Notes: generated by a model from the letters alone, not told the origin. A DNA stretch of 64,000 nt from UBA7398 sp964632545 (GCA_964632545.1 CAZWBQ010000005.1:1-64000), one strand, 5' to 3'. Counted from the stretch's first letter, positions 41,931-51,680 are shown. Program-made: numbers and translations.

Positions 41931-44153
41931 GTGCCAAGTTCTGAGCAATTACTTGAAGGGCTAAATCCGCCGCAGCAAGCAGCTGTGAAACATCAAGGTG
42001 GCCCGCTCTTGGTAATTGCTGGTGCCGGATCAGGCAAAACTCGGGTTTTAACTAGACGGATTGCTTATTTGATGGCAGCTCGCGGCGTAGCACCTTTTGA
42101 AATTCTCGCCATTACTTTTACAAATAAAGCAGCCGGCGAAATGAAAGAACGAGTCGCAGAGCTAATTGGAGATCGCGCTCGCGCAATGTGGGTCTCCACC
42201 TTTCACTCAGCGTGCGTGCGAATTCTGCGCCAAGAAGCAACACGAATTGGATTTGCCAACTCATTTACCATTTATGACCAGTCCGATAGTTTGCGGTTAA
42301 TTACATTAGTTTTGCGCGATATGAATTTGGACCCAAAGCGATATGCGCCACGCGCCGTCCAAGCAGTTATTTCTAACGCAAAAAATGAATTGATGGGACC
42401 AACGGATTTTGCAAGCGGCAGTAACAATGCATTTGAACAAGTTGTCGCTGAAGTTTATGCGGTTTACCAAAGACGTCTTGTAGATGCTAACTCTATGGAT
42501 TTCGATGATCTAATTGCACGCACCGTTGATGTACTCCGCAGATTCCCAGATGCCAAGCTGCGTTACCGCAATCGGTTTAAGCATGTTCTAATTGATGAAT
42601 ATCAAGATACCAACCATGCCCAATATGCGCTTATCCGTGAATTGGTAGGTAATGAATTAGAAGGAATGCCACCTGCAGAACTCTGCGTTGTCGGCGATGC
42701 TGATCAATCTATCTACGGTTTTCGCGGTGCGACCATCCGAAATATTCTGCAATTTGAAGCGGACTACCCAAACGCTTCTACTATTTTGCTGGAACAGAAT
42801 TATCGGTCAACCCAGAACATTCTCTCTGCGGCAAATGCGGTTATCGCAAAGAACGAAGCTAGAAAAGAAAAGAACCTCTGGTCTGAAGGCGGAACTGGCG
42901 CGTACTTGACTGGTTACATTGCAGAAGATGAACATGATGAAGCTGGTTTTGTTAGGGATGAAATATTCCGATTGCAACGTGAAGGAATTTCAAATCCTGG
43001 TGATACTGCAATTTTTTACCGAACTAACGCACAATCTCGAGTATTTGAAGAGGTCTTTATGCGGGCCACGATTCCATACAAAGTTGTTGGCGGAGTTCGA
43101 TTCTACGAACGCAAAGAGGTAAAGGATTTACTCGGTTATTTGAAAGTTTTACAAAATCCAAGTGACGAAGTCTCACTTCGAAGGATCATTAATACCCCAA
43201 AACGTGGCATCGGTGATCGGGCACTTGATGGCGCTGATGAAATCATGAAGCGCGAAAGTATTTCGTTTTGGAGCGCCTTAATCCGTATAGAAGAAGCAGA
43301 TTTGCCAGCACGCGCAGCTGCCGCAATTAAATCATTTGTTTCACTTATTACCGCACTCCAAGTATTAGTAGAAGTAAATACCAAGCCATCAGTTATAGCC
43401 GCTGCGGTATTGGAACAATCTGGAATGTTAGATGAACTAAAAAATAGTGGTGATCCACAAGATGAAGTAAGAGTTGAAAACTTAGAAGAACTGGTTGCAG
43501 TAGCAGAAGAATATGAAGAGAGCGAAGTTGAAGATGGTGAGATAATTTCACTTGCTGGATTCTTAGAAGATGTTGCATTAGTTGCGGATTCGGATCAAAT
43601 TCCTGATGGCGCAGAGCACGGCGGAGTAGTGACTTTGATGACTCTTCATACTGCAAAAGGCTTAGAGTTCCCAACCGTATTTCTTACGGGAATGGAAGAA
43701 GGAATTTTTCCGCACTCTCGATCCTTGGGAGATAAGAAAGAATTGGAAGAAGAGCGACGGCTTGCTTATGTTGGTTTAACTAGAGCACGTAAACATTTAT
43801 ATTTATCACGAGCTGAATATCGATCAGCTTGGGGCGCTCCAAATTTCAATCCCGCTTCCCGCTTTCTTGATGAAATCCCAGAAGCAATAATTAAATGGAA
43901 TCAAACTCCAGAAAAAACTTTTACATCTTCTCGAACAAAGAAGTTTTTATCTGCACCACCACCAAGGCCAACCGGTAAGAAGTCGGTAGTGATGGATTTA
44001 AATCCAGGCGATCGAGTAACTCATGACACTTTTGGTTTAGGGACTGTGATAACCATCTCAGGCGAGGGCGATAAAGCCGAAGCCACGATTGATTTTGGTG
44101 GCTATGGTGAGAAACGGTTATTGCTCCGATATGCGCCAGTAGGTAAGTTATGA
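41931..44153 (+). CDS. pcrA: ATP-dependent DNA helicase PcrA/UvrD
   Basis: This is a 740-residue superfamily-1A 3'-5' helicase for repair and replication restart. It shows NPPQQAAV (Q motif), Walker A GAGSGKTRVL, VLIDEYQDTNHAQ, GDADQSIYGFRGA, and TLHTAKGLEFP. The C-terminus carries GDRVTHDTFGLGTVI, the UvrD/PcrA Tudor-like domain that contacts RNA polymerase. The open frame continues upstream, but GTG 41931 gives the family start and has a -10 box 7 nt before it. Confidence 0.95.
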   Translation: MPSSEQLLEGLNPPQQAAVKHQGGPLLVIAGAGSGKTRVLTRRIAYLMAARGVAPFEILAITFTNKAAGEMKERVAELIGDRARAMWVSTFHSACVRILRQEATRIGFANSFTIYDQSDSLRLITLVLRDMNLDPKRYAPRAVQAVISNAKNELMGPTDFASGSNNAFEQVVAEVYAVYQRRLVDANSMDFDDLIARTVDVLRRFPDAKLRYRNRFKHVLIDEYQDTNHAQYALIRELVGNELEGMPPAELCVVGDADQSIYGFRGATIRNILQFEADYPNASTILLEQNYRSTQNILSAANAVIAKNEARKEKNLWSEGGTGAYLTGYIAEDEHDEAGFVRDEIFRLQREGISNPGDTAIFYRTNAQSRVFEEVFMRATIPYKVVGGVRFYERKEVKDLLGYLKVLQNPSDEVSLRRIINTPKRGIGDRALDGADEIMKRESISFWSALIRIEEADLPARAAAAIKSFVSLITALQVLVEVNTKPSVIAAAVLEQSGMLDELKNSGDPQDEVRVENLEELVAVAEEYEESEVEDGEIISLAGFLEDVALVADSDQIPDGAEHGGVVTLMTLHTAKGLEFPTVFLTGMEEGIFPHSRSLGDKKELEEERRLAYVGLTRARKHLYLSRAEYRSAWGAPNFNPASRFLDEIPEAIIKWNQTPEKTFTSSRTKKFLSAPPPRPTGKKSVVMDLNPGDRVTHDTFGLGTVITISGEGDKAEATIDFGGYGEKRLLLRYAPVGKL

Positions 44154-44572
44154 GCGTGTCAGATGCCGCAAAGAATTCGCCAATCAGAGTTGTGGTCGCA
44201 AAACCAGGATTAGATGGTCATGATCGCGGCGCGAAAGTAGTGGCAAGAGCGTTACGTGATGCTGGCTGCGAAGTAATTTATACCGGATTACATCAAACAC
44301 CTGAGCAAATTGTTAGCACTGCAGTTCAAGAAGATGCAGATGCAATCGGACTTTCAATTCTCTCTGGCGCACATATGTCACTATTTGCCAGAATAATTGA
44401 TTTATTAAAGAGTGAAAAAGCTGATGACATAGTTTTATTCGGTGGCGGAATTATTCCGGATGCCGATATAAAATCTTTAAAAGAGATGGGCGTTTCAGAA
44501 ATATTTACACCTGGTGCACCAACTGAAGAGATAGTTAAGTGGTTAAAAGGAGCAGTGCGTGGATCTATTTGA
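44150..44572 (+). CDS. B12-binding small subunit of an acyl-CoA mutase
   Basis: The 140-residue protein is a free-standing cobalamin-binding domain like the C-terminal part of methylmalonyl-CoA mutase. The base-off motif D22-x-H24-x2-G27 is intact, followed by the SILSGAHMSL and FGGGIIPDAD loops. It should pair with the catalytic subunit at 60762. It overlaps pcrA by 4 nt and sucC by 14 nt, placing it directly before succinyl-CoA ligase, which uses the mutase product. Confidence 0.93.
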   Translation: MSVSDAAKNSPIRVVVAKPGLDGHDRGAKVVARALRDAGCEVIYTGLHQTPEQIVSTAVQEDADAIGLSILSGAHMSLFARIIDLLKSEKADDIVLFGGGIIPDADIKSLKEMGVSEIFTPGAPTEEIVKWLKGAVRGSI

Positions 44573-45722
44573 GTATCAGGCACGAGATTTATTTGAAGCG
44601 CACGGTGTGCCAGTCCTCAAAGGAGCAGTAGCCACAACACCCGAAGCTGCTTTCGAAGCTGCTTCATCTATGGGTGGCCGGGTAGTTGTAAAGGCTCAAG
44701 TTAAAGTCGGCGGTCGCGGTAAAGCTGGCGGCGTAAAACTAGCCGAGAGCGCTGAAGCTGCGCGCGAAATAGCAAAAGCAATTTTAGGAATGGATATTAA
44801 AGGCCACGTCGTTCATAAAGTCATGATTGCGCAAGCTGCTCCTATTGAAAGTGAATATTATTTAGCGATTTTATTGGATCGAACCAACCGTTCATTTCTA
44901 GTAATGGCTTCAGTATCTGGCGGAATGGAAATCGAAGAAGTTGCGCATAAGACGCCGGAGAAATTAGCCAAAGTAAATATTGATCCAAACGTTGGAATAT
45001 CAACCGAACTTGCACTGGAGATCGTGCGCAAAGGTGGGTTTGGCCCCGATGTTGATAAGGCAGTGGCCGAGGTATTAGTAACGCTTTGGAAGACTTTTGT
45101 AGCTGAAGATGCAACTCTGGTTGAGGTAAATCCATTAGTTAAAACCTCAGATGGAAAAATAATTGCGCTAGATGGAAAAGTTACTTTAGATGATAATGCG
45201 ATTTTCCGTCATGCCGACCATGAAGCGTTAGTAGATCACGATGCTGCAGATCCATTGGAAGCGCTCGCCAAAGCTAAAGATTTAAACTATGTGAAACTTG
45301 ATGGCGAAGTAGGCATCATCGGAAATGGTGCTGGGTTAGTTATGAGCACACTCGATGTTGTTGCTTATGCAGGTGAAAAATTTGGTGGTGTTAAACCAGC
45401 TAACTTCTTAGATATTGGTGGCGGTGCTTCTGCTCAAGTTATGGCAGATGGCCTTTCGATAATTCTTGGTGATCCGGCTGTTAAAAGCGTATTTGTAAAT
45501 GTATTTGGTGGCATCACTGCTTGCGATGCGGTAGCGAATGGAATTGTGCAGGCCCTAGAAATGTTAGGTGCAAAAGCAACAAAACCAATTGTGGTTCGCT
45601 TAGATGGCAACAATGTTATTGAAGGCCGCAGAATTTTGAGCGCAGCAGCTCACCCGTTGGTACAACAGCTAGATACTATGGATGGCGCTGCAAGTCGCGC
45701 TGCAGAATTGGCGGCTAAGTAA
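44559..45722 (+). CDS. sucC: Succinyl-CoA ligase (ADP/GDP-forming), beta subunit
   Basis: SucC makes ATP or GTP from succinyl-CoA with SucD. The 387-residue protein has an ATP-grasp domain (VVKAQVKVGGRGKAGGVK; LVEVNPLVKT) and the C-terminal ligase domain with NFLDIGGGAS and NVFGGITACDAVANG. Start is GTG inside the end of the B12-binding gene, so translation is likely coupled. The stop overlaps sucD by one base. Confidence 0.97.
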   Translation: MDLFEYQARDLFEAHGVPVLKGAVATTPEAAFEAASSMGGRVVVKAQVKVGGRGKAGGVKLAESAEAAREIAKAILGMDIKGHVVHKVMIAQAAPIESEYYLAILLDRTNRSFLVMASVSGGMEIEEVAHKTPEKLAKVNIDPNVGISTELALEIVRKGGFGPDVDKAVAEVLVTLWKTFVAEDATLVEVNPLVKTSDGKIIALDGKVTLDDNAIFRHADHEALVDHDAADPLEALAKAKDLNYVKLDGEVGIIGNGAGLVMSTLDVVAYAGEKFGGVKPANFLDIGGGASAQVMADGLSIILGDPAVKSVFVNVFGGITACDAVANGIVQALEMLGAKATKPIVVRLDGNNVIEGRRILSAAAHPLVQQLDTMDGAASRAAELAAK

Positions 45723-46603
45723 TGGCAATTTTTTTAAATAGCGAGAGCAAAGTTATTGTGCAAGGAATGACTGGCTCCGAAGGTACTAAGCACACTAAAC
45801 GCATGTTGGCTTCTGGTACAAAAATTGTTGGCGGCGTAACTCCAGGCAAAGGTGGCCAAAGCGTTGATATCGATGGCACAGTACTTCCAGTTTTTAATTC
45901 AGTTTCAGAAGCTGTAGCAGCAACTGGGGCAAATGCTTCCGTGGTTTTCGTGCCACCAAAGTTTGCTAAAGCCGCGGTAATTGATGCAGTCGATGCAAAA
46001 CTTCCGCTAGTCGTTGTAATAACTGAAGGAATTCCAGTTCACGATACCGCAGCATTTTTCGCCTATGCGCAAAACAAAGGTACAACTAGGTTAATTGGGC
46101 CAAATTGCCCAGGTTTAATTAGCCCAGGAATGTCGAATGTTGGAATCATTCCATCGGATATAACTGGCCCGGGCAAAATTGGTTTAGTTTCTAAATCTGG
46201 AACGCTTACATATCAAATGATGTATGAACTTCGAGATTTTGGATTCACTACTGCAGTAGGTATCGGTGGCGACCCAATTATTGGAACCACTCATATTGAT
46301 TGTTTAAGAGCATTTCAAGATGACCCCGAAACTGAAGCTATTGTGATGATTGGTGAAATTGGTGGCGATGCTGAAGAACGTGCTGCCGCATTCATTAAAG
46401 AATATGTAACTAAGCCAGTTGTTGGGTATGTCGCTGGATTTACCGCCCCAGAAGGAAAGACAATGGGACATGCTGGCGCAATTGTCTCTGGATCTTCCGG
46501 CACGGCAGCCGGCAAGAAAGATGCGTTGGAAGCCGCTGGTGTAAAAGTTGGAAAGACACCAAGTGAAACTGCAGCGATTATGCGCACTATTTTGAAGGGC
46601 TAA
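45722..46603 (+). CDS. sucD: Succinyl-CoA ligase, alpha subunit
   Basis: SucD has 293 residues. The CoA-binding part contains VQGMTGSEGTKHTKRM and GVTPGKGG; the phosphohistidine loop is GHAGAIVSGSSG with the active His near residue 243. It ends the catalytic pair of this TCA step. Downstream perM-purN-purH follow in the same order as in mycobacteria. Confidence 0.97.
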   Translation: MAIFLNSESKVIVQGMTGSEGTKHTKRMLASGTKIVGGVTPGKGGQSVDIDGTVLPVFNSVSEAVAATGANASVVFVPPKFAKAAVIDAVDAKLPLVVVITEGIPVHDTAAFFAYAQNKGTTRLIGPNCPGLISPGMSNVGIIPSDITGPGKIGLVSKSGTLTYQMMYELRDFGFTTAVGIGGDPIIGTTHIDCLRAFQDDPETEAIVMIGEIGGDAEERAAAFIKEYVTKPVVGYVAGFTAPEGKTMGHAGAIVSGSSGTAAGKKDALEAAGVKVGKTPSETAAIMRTILKG

Positions 46604-46604
46604 T

Positions 46605-47699
46605 GTGAAACGAGTTCTGCAGGTTTGCTTTCAGCAATCTCTGCGGAGCGCAACACTTTTTGGACTTCCGTTAGCGTTTTTATCTTTGATTGGTTGGGCA
46701 ACTGCCGGGAGTGCAACCGGACAAACTAGCGATCCAATTAAAGCGGCAGTCTGGCTTTGGCTAGGTGCACATCACATTCCATTCAATATCAATTTTCAAA
46801 GTAGCGCCACAAATGGTTTATTAACTTATCTTCCGATTGGGGCAATGCTATTTCCATACTTTGCTATTCGAGTTGGATTCCGTCGAAGTATTGAAAAAAT
46901 ACAACCAACCCAAAACCATGTAATTCGCCAAGTAATTTTTAGTTTTGCACTCTGCTACTCATTAATCGCAGCAATTGCAGCTGCAATTACAAGCAGTAGC
47001 TCCATCAGAATTCATTGGTATTTAGCTTTTCCAATAGTTTTTGCGTTTGCCTGGATAATTTCTTTTATTACTACGGCCCTCGAACCAGGTAAAATCACAA
47101 ATTTCTTCTGGAAAAAGACAATTAGAACAGCCGCAGTTGGTTTATTAATTATCTGGGGAGTTGGCGCAATTGTGCTAAGTGCTTCAATAATGCTCCATTT
47201 TTCAGTAGTAAATAAATTAACAACAGTCATCCAACCTGGAATTTTTGGTGGTTTAGCTTTTTTACTTATTCAAGTTTTATATATTCCTAACGTTGCCTTC
47301 GCAGTCGTTGGCTATTTTACTGGCGCGGGATTACATATTGGAAACGGCTCACTAGTTCATCCGCTGATTCATCGACTTTCAGAAATTCCAGCAATTCCGA
47401 TACTTGGTGCACTTCCAGTAAATGTATTTCCAATTGCTATGGTCGGCGTACTTCTACCAATTATTTTTGGAAGTTGGGCAAGTAAATCTGGTAATAGAAC
47501 CTACAAACTCTCATTAATTGGCTCCGTAGCATTTCTCACAATCTTAATTTCATCACTATCAAGCGGAGCTTTGCTAAATGAGAATCTCACTTTTGTAGGG
47601 GTTTCATGGTGGCAGTTCCCGATTATATTTACTGGCGAATTTGCAATTGGAGTTGGGATATCTACTCTGATCGGAAAACGAAAGAAAATAAATGGGTGA
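46605..47699 (+). CDS. Polytopic membrane protein, PerM/DUF6350-like
   Basis: This is a 364-residue protein with about nine hydrophobic segments and little else. It starts with GTG just after sucD and overlaps purN by 8 nt. I assign it to the actinobacterial PerM (DUF6350) group mainly from position (sucCD-perM-purN-purH as in M. tuberculosis) and from the membrane-embedded FxTGAGLHIG-type segment near residue 245. Mycobacterial PerM is linked to cell division. No enzyme motif is visible. Confidence 0.72.
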   Translation: MKRVLQVCFQQSLRSATLFGLPLAFLSLIGWATAGSATGQTSDPIKAAVWLWLGAHHIPFNINFQSSATNGLLTYLPIGAMLFPYFAIRVGFRRSIEKIQPTQNHVIRQVIFSFALCYSLIAAIAAAITSSSSIRIHWYLAFPIVFAFAWIISFITTALEPGKITNFFWKKTIRTAAVGLLIIWGVGAIVLSASIMLHFSVVNKLTTVIQPGIFGGLAFLLIQVLYIPNVAFAVVGYFTGAGLHIGNGSLVHPLIHRLSEIPAIPILGALPVNVFPIAMVGVLLPIIFGSWASKSGNRTYKLSLIGSVAFLTILISSLSSGALLNENLTFVGVSWWQFPIIFTGEFAIGVGISTLIGKRKKING

Positions 47700-48255
47700 A
47701 CATTCGATCGTTATTTTAGCTTCGGGGAGCGGCACATTAGCGCAAGCTTTAATCGACGCAATTTCTCGGAACGAATTAGATTGTGAAATTTCCGCAATTA
47801 TTTCGGATAAGCAGTCCAAAGTTTTAGAACGCGCCAGAAAACATGACATAACAAATTTCTACTTGCCAATCTCGAAAGATAGATCAGAGTGGGATGTAAA
47901 ATTGCTGGACCTTGTAAGTAAATTAAAACCTGATTTAGTTGTAAGCGCTGGCTTTATGCGGATATTGGCACCAGAATTCGTATCTAGATTTGATTGTATA
48001 AATTCTCATCCATCTTTACTACCGGCTTTCCCAGGCGCACATGCAGTCCGGGATGCGTTAGCAGCTGGGGTAACCGAAACGGGATGCACCGTGCATTGGA
48101 TTGACGCCGGCATGGATACTGGTCCGGTTATTGGACAAATCCCAATGCCGATTTACCCAAACGATAGTGAGGAATCACTTCATGAACGCATTAAGATTGC
48201 CGAACGAGCGCTCATTGTTGAGACCGTTTCCGCTTTGCTGGCAGATAAGCACTGA
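47692..48255 (+). CDS. purN: Phosphoribosylglycinamide formyltransferase
   Basis: PurN transfers formyl from 10-formyl-THF to GAR in purine synthesis. The 187-residue protein has ILASGSGTLAQALI at the N-terminus, the catalytic INSHPSLLPAFPGAHAVRDAL and the downstream Asp in DAGMDTGPVIGQ. It is followed by purH after 20 nt. folD at 51681 supplies its cofactor. Confidence 0.96.
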   Translation: MGEHSIVILASGSGTLAQALIDAISRNELDCEISAIISDKQSKVLERARKHDITNFYLPISKDRSEWDVKLLDLVSKLKPDLVVSAGFMRILAPEFVSRFDCINSHPSLLPAFPGAHAVRDALAAGVTETGCTVHWIDAGMDTGPVIGQIPMPIYPNDSEESLHERIKIAERALIVETVSALLADKH

Positions 48256-48275
48256 AGATATTACGGGAGAATAAA

Positions 48276-49826
48276 TTGTTAACTCGCAAACCAATTCGTA
48301 GAGCTCTGGTTAGCGTTTATGACAAAACTGGTTTAATTGAATTAGGTAAGGCGCTTAATAAAGCTGGCGTTCTCATACTTTCTACCGGCTCTACCGCTAA
48401 GAAATTATTAGATGCTGGGATTCCAGTTACGCCAGTTGAGGAATATACAAAGTTTCCAGAGATGCTTGATGGCCGAGTAAAGACGCTGCATCCAAGAATT
48501 CATGCTGGATTATTGGCCGACCAAACAAATCTCGATCACTTAGCACAATTAGAGGCTCAAAAGATTGAAGTTTTTGATTTAGTTGTTATAAATTTATATC
48601 CGTTTACTGAAACTATTGAATCTGGTGCAGTCTTCGAAGAATGTATCGAACAGATCGATATCGGTGGCCCTTCAATGTTGCGCGGCGCTGCCAAAAATCA
48701 TAATAGCGTCGCCGTTATTTCGGATCCTTCGCAATATGAAACACTTTATTCGGCGCTGGAAAGTGGCGGCTTCACAATAAACGAACGCCGACAATTAGCG
48801 TTAGAAACGTATCGTCGAACCGGTGAGTATGACATTGCAATTTCAGAGTGGTTATCTCAATTTACCGATTCCGAAGGATTGCCAGAATGGACCGGCCGCG
48901 TCTGGCATAAAGTAAACGATCTTCGTTATGGCGAAAATCCACATCAAATCGCGGCTTTTTATCGGAGTTCCAACCGCGCTACCGGTTTAGCTGCAACCGA
49001 ACAATTACATGGAAAGGAAATGTCCTTCAATAATTTCACTGATGCTGATGCTGCTTGGCGTGCTGCATGGGACCATACTGAACCTTGTGTTGCCATAATT
49101 AAACATGCGAATCCATGCGGTGTAGCTATCGGAAATAATATTGCTAGCGCATATGCAAAAGCGCATGCTTGCGATCCCATCTCTGCATTTGGTGGCGTAG
49201 TTGCCGCAAACCGAGAAATTTCTACAGAAATGGCGACTGCGCTCTCCGAAATTTTTACTGAAGTAGTGATTGCGCCTTCCTATGAAAGTGGCGCAATTGA
49301 AATCCTCGCTAAGAAACCATCGATTCGGATACTAAAAGCTGGCGAATATGTACGACCAGAATTAGAACTTCGCCCCGTATTAGGCGGGCTATTAATACAA
49401 AGCACTGATGCAAATGATGCTTCCGGTGATTCATTTTCGAATTGGAAACAAGTATCTGGTGGAGCAGTTTCGGACGGCGTGAAATCAGATTTGGAGTTTG
49501 CTTGGCGCTCGGTACGGTCGGTAAAAAGTAATGCAATACTCCTAGCTAAGGCGGGAGCATCTGTTGGAATTGGCATGGGTCAAGTTAATCGCGTGGATTC
49601 TTGCGGTTTAGCAGTAACGCGCGCTGGAGATCGGGTAAAAAATTCGGTAGCAGCCAGCGATGCATTTTTTCCATTTGCAGATGGTCTACAAATATTAATT
49701 GATGCTGGAGTTACCGCAGTCGTACAACCGGGCGGCAGCGTTCGCGATGAAGCGGTAATTGCGGCGGCAACTAAGGCCGGAATTGCAATGTTTTTCACGG
49801 GAGTTCGCCACTTTTCTCATTCATAA
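48276..49826 (+). CDS. purH: Bifunctional AICAR formyltransferase / IMP cyclohydrolase
   Basis: PurH catalyses the last two steps to IMP. The 516-residue protein has the MGS-like cyclohydrolase domain (RALVSVYDKTGLIELGKAL; DGRVKTLHPRIHAG) and the transformylase domain (RYGENPHQIAAFY; IIKHANPCGVA; GMGQVNRVDS; FFPFADGL). The start is TTG with GGGAGA 7 nt upstream. The product IMP feeds guaB/guaA in this same window. Confidence 0.97.
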   Translation: MLTRKPIRRALVSVYDKTGLIELGKALNKAGVLILSTGSTAKKLLDAGIPVTPVEEYTKFPEMLDGRVKTLHPRIHAGLLADQTNLDHLAQLEAQKIEVFDLVVINLYPFTETIESGAVFEECIEQIDIGGPSMLRGAAKNHNSVAVISDPSQYETLYSALESGGFTINERRQLALETYRRTGEYDIAISEWLSQFTDSEGLPEWTGRVWHKVNDLRYGENPHQIAAFYRSSNRATGLAATEQLHGKEMSFNNFTDADAAWRAAWDHTEPCVAIIKHANPCGVAIGNNIASAYAKAHACDPISAFGGVVAANREISTEMATALSEIFTEVVIAPSYESGAIEILAKKPSIRILKAGEYVRPELELRPVLGGLLIQSTDANDASGDSFSNWKQVSGGAVSDGVKSDLEFAWRSVRSVKSNAILLAKAGASVGIGMGQVNRVDSCGLAVTRAGDRVKNSVAASDAFFPFADGLQILIDAGVTAVVQPGGSVRDEAVIAAATKAGIAMFFTGVRHFSHS

Positions 49827-49856
49827 CAAAATGTAATTTAACTTAATTCTTATTCT

Positions 49857-49889
49857 GTTCAATCTCTGTTTGCCTTCCGTAGTCAATCA
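49857..49889 (+). promoter_or_regulatory. Possible PHO-box-like direct repeats before the PhoX-like gene
   Basis: GTTCAATCTCT and GTTTGCCTTCC are adjacent 11-bp units, with a weaker third (GTAGTCAATCA). Streptomyces PhoP boxes are 11-bp direct repeats starting GTTCA. Position about 90 bp before a predicted phosphatase gives the resemblance weight, but matches beyond the first bases are poor. Confidence 0.3.
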
Positions 49890-49964
49890 ATTAACTAGCA
49901 ACTTCTTATATTTGCGCCTGGGGAACTCCCAATATCTAATATAAAGAATTGGACAAAATATTTA

Positions 49965-51569
49965 ATGAAACTTAAATATAAAATTGGTGCTGTAATCAGC
50001 ATATTAACCATGGTAGGAACTGCAACTGTTGCATATTCAAATTTGGCAAAACCAGATTACATACTTTCGACAAGTTCAGCGGTTGAGATTAAACCACTCG
50101 CATACGCTGGGGATGTATTAAACGGAGTAGTCGTGCGAGGCATCCCAGATGGCATGGGCGCATACGACAATGGCAACGGTGGAATCTCACTGCTATCTGT
50201 TCATGAAATTCCATCTTATTCCCCAATTGCACAGCAATCTAAATCAAGCACTTCGCCTTGGGGCGTTTCAATTACCAAATTTAATGTCACAAAAAACTCC
50301 AAAGTTATAACTTCTGCAACTGACTTTGTTAAGGATTATAAATTTTATAATTACACCACTAAAACTTATGTTGATTCTCCAATTGGCGCAGCGCCAGCTG
50401 GAACTACCAAAGGTCTTGATTGGAATATCAGCCGATTCTGTTCTGCAACGCTAGTTCAAGCAGGCGGTCTTTTATTTAAGAGCGGCAGCACCACTTATGG
50501 ATATGAAGGCCCAGTATTTCTAAGCGGCGAAGAAGATGGCGATAGCGGTTACGCCCGCGGTTTCGCCTTCGATATGGATGGCCACGGTATTCAATTACCA
50601 AGAATGGGACTTGCTTCTTGGGAAAACTTAATGCCAAATCTAAAGCCTGGCATTAACACAGTTGTTATGGGCAATGAAGATGGTTCTGCAACAGATAGCC
50701 AATTATTTATGTACGTTGGCAAGAAAACTACAACCGGAACTTTTGCTGATAAAGCTGGTCTAACAAATGGTGATTTAATGGTGATGAATATTGCTGGAAT
50801 TGCTAATGACAACGCTTTCCGTGCTACATATGGAAAGAATAAGGCTGTAGATGTCACATTTAAGAAGACCATTTGGGACGGCAATATAGCTTTGCAACAA
50901 GCTGATCACGCTGCCCAAGGCACTGAAATGTCACGTATTGAAGATGGTGAATGGGATCCAACTAACCCAAACGTTTTCTACTTCAATACAACTGAATCAA
51001 ATAAGGATGCCGCTGCAACAAAAGCAAATCCAGCAGAGCCAACCTTCTCCCGTGATGGTGGTGGATTATGGCGTTTAACTTTTGTTGATGGCCAAAACCC
51101 TGAGCTAGGTGCAAAGTTAGAACTTTTGTTAGATGGTTCAGAAGCTCCATATCTGAGCAAGCCAGATAACTTGGCGCTAACTAAAGATGGCATTGTGTTA
51201 CTTCAAGAAGATCCAGGCAACAATGGCCACGTTTCGCGAATTGTGGCTTTCCGTCCAAAAGATGGAAAGTTAGCGGTCATCGCTGAATTCAATAAAAGTT
51301 ACTTCGCAACGGGCGCAAGTAATTTTATGACAATTGATGAAGAATCTTCTGGAATTATTGATGTCACAGCTTTATTTGCTAAAGCTGGCGACACAAATAA
51401 TTACTTCTTCTTCAATGCTCAAGTTCATACTGTTGGCGGTGCACTTGCTCGCCCAGATTTGTTAATCAAATCTAAAGTCCGAGCTGCAAAAGTGGATAAG
51501 GCCACAATCGAAGGCGGCGCATATTACTTAATGACCGTTTCTGATTGGAAGACAGTATTTGGTTCATAA
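49965..51569 (+). CDS. Secreted PhoX-like (DUF839) phosphatase
   Basis: The 534-residue protein has a signal peptide or anchor (about residues 1-25, no twin-Arg) and a beta-propeller of the PhoX/DUF839 type. The LLSVHEI segment near residue 77 resembles the early HE motif, and PDNLALTKDGIVLLQEDPG (about 400-418) is the late signature. PhoX enzymes free phosphate from organic esters using Fe and Ca. True PhoX is Tat-exported; this one appears Sec-type, so cofactor loading or function may differ. It stands alone between purH and folD. Confidence 0.75.
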   Translation: MKLKYKIGAVISILTMVGTATVAYSNLAKPDYILSTSSAVEIKPLAYAGDVLNGVVVRGIPDGMGAYDNGNGGISLLSVHEIPSYSPIAQQSKSSTSPWGVSITKFNVTKNSKVITSATDFVKDYKFYNYTTKTYVDSPIGAAPAGTTKGLDWNISRFCSATLVQAGGLLFKSGSTTYGYEGPVFLSGEEDGDSGYARGFAFDMDGHGIQLPRMGLASWENLMPNLKPGINTVVMGNEDGSATDSQLFMYVGKKTTTGTFADKAGLTNGDLMVMNIAGIANDNAFRATYGKNKAVDVTFKKTIWDGNIALQQADHAAQGTEMSRIEDGEWDPTNPNVFYFNTTESNKDAAATKANPAEPTFSRDGGGLWRLTFVDGQNPELGAKLELLLDGSEAPYLSKPDNLALTKDGIVLLQEDPGNNGHVSRIVAFRPKDGKLAVIAEFNKSYFATGASNFMTIDEESSGIIDVTALFAKAGDTNNYFFFNAQVHTVGGALARPDLLIKSKVRAAKVDKATIEGGAYYLMTVSDWKTVFGS

Positions 51570-51609
51570 CCGCAAATACTTTCTTGGAATCTTTCTAACC
51601 TAACGCAAA

Positions 51610-51657
51610 AAAAGGGCGGGTAGCGACTCGAGGGCGCTGCCCGCCCTTATCTTTTGA
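51610..51657 (+). terminator. Terminator after the PhoX-like gene
   Basis: AAGGGCGGGTAGCG (51612-51625) pairs with CGCTGCCCGCCCTT (51635-51648) over 14 bp with a single G-T pair and a 9-nt loop. A-rich sequence precedes and ATCTTTT follows. It ends the phosphatase transcript just before the folD promoter motif. Confidence 0.88.
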
Positions 51658-51667
51658 TTATTTTAGG

Positions 51668-51673
51668 TAGGCT
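51668..51673 (+). promoter_or_regulatory. -10 element for leaderless folD
   Basis: TAGGCT ends exactly 7 nt before the folD ATG at 51681, and there is no ribosome-binding site. This spacing supports ATG 51681 rather than the upstream in-frame ATG at 51654, which lies in the terminator region. Confidence 0.55.
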
Positions 51674-51680
51674 CACTTCC

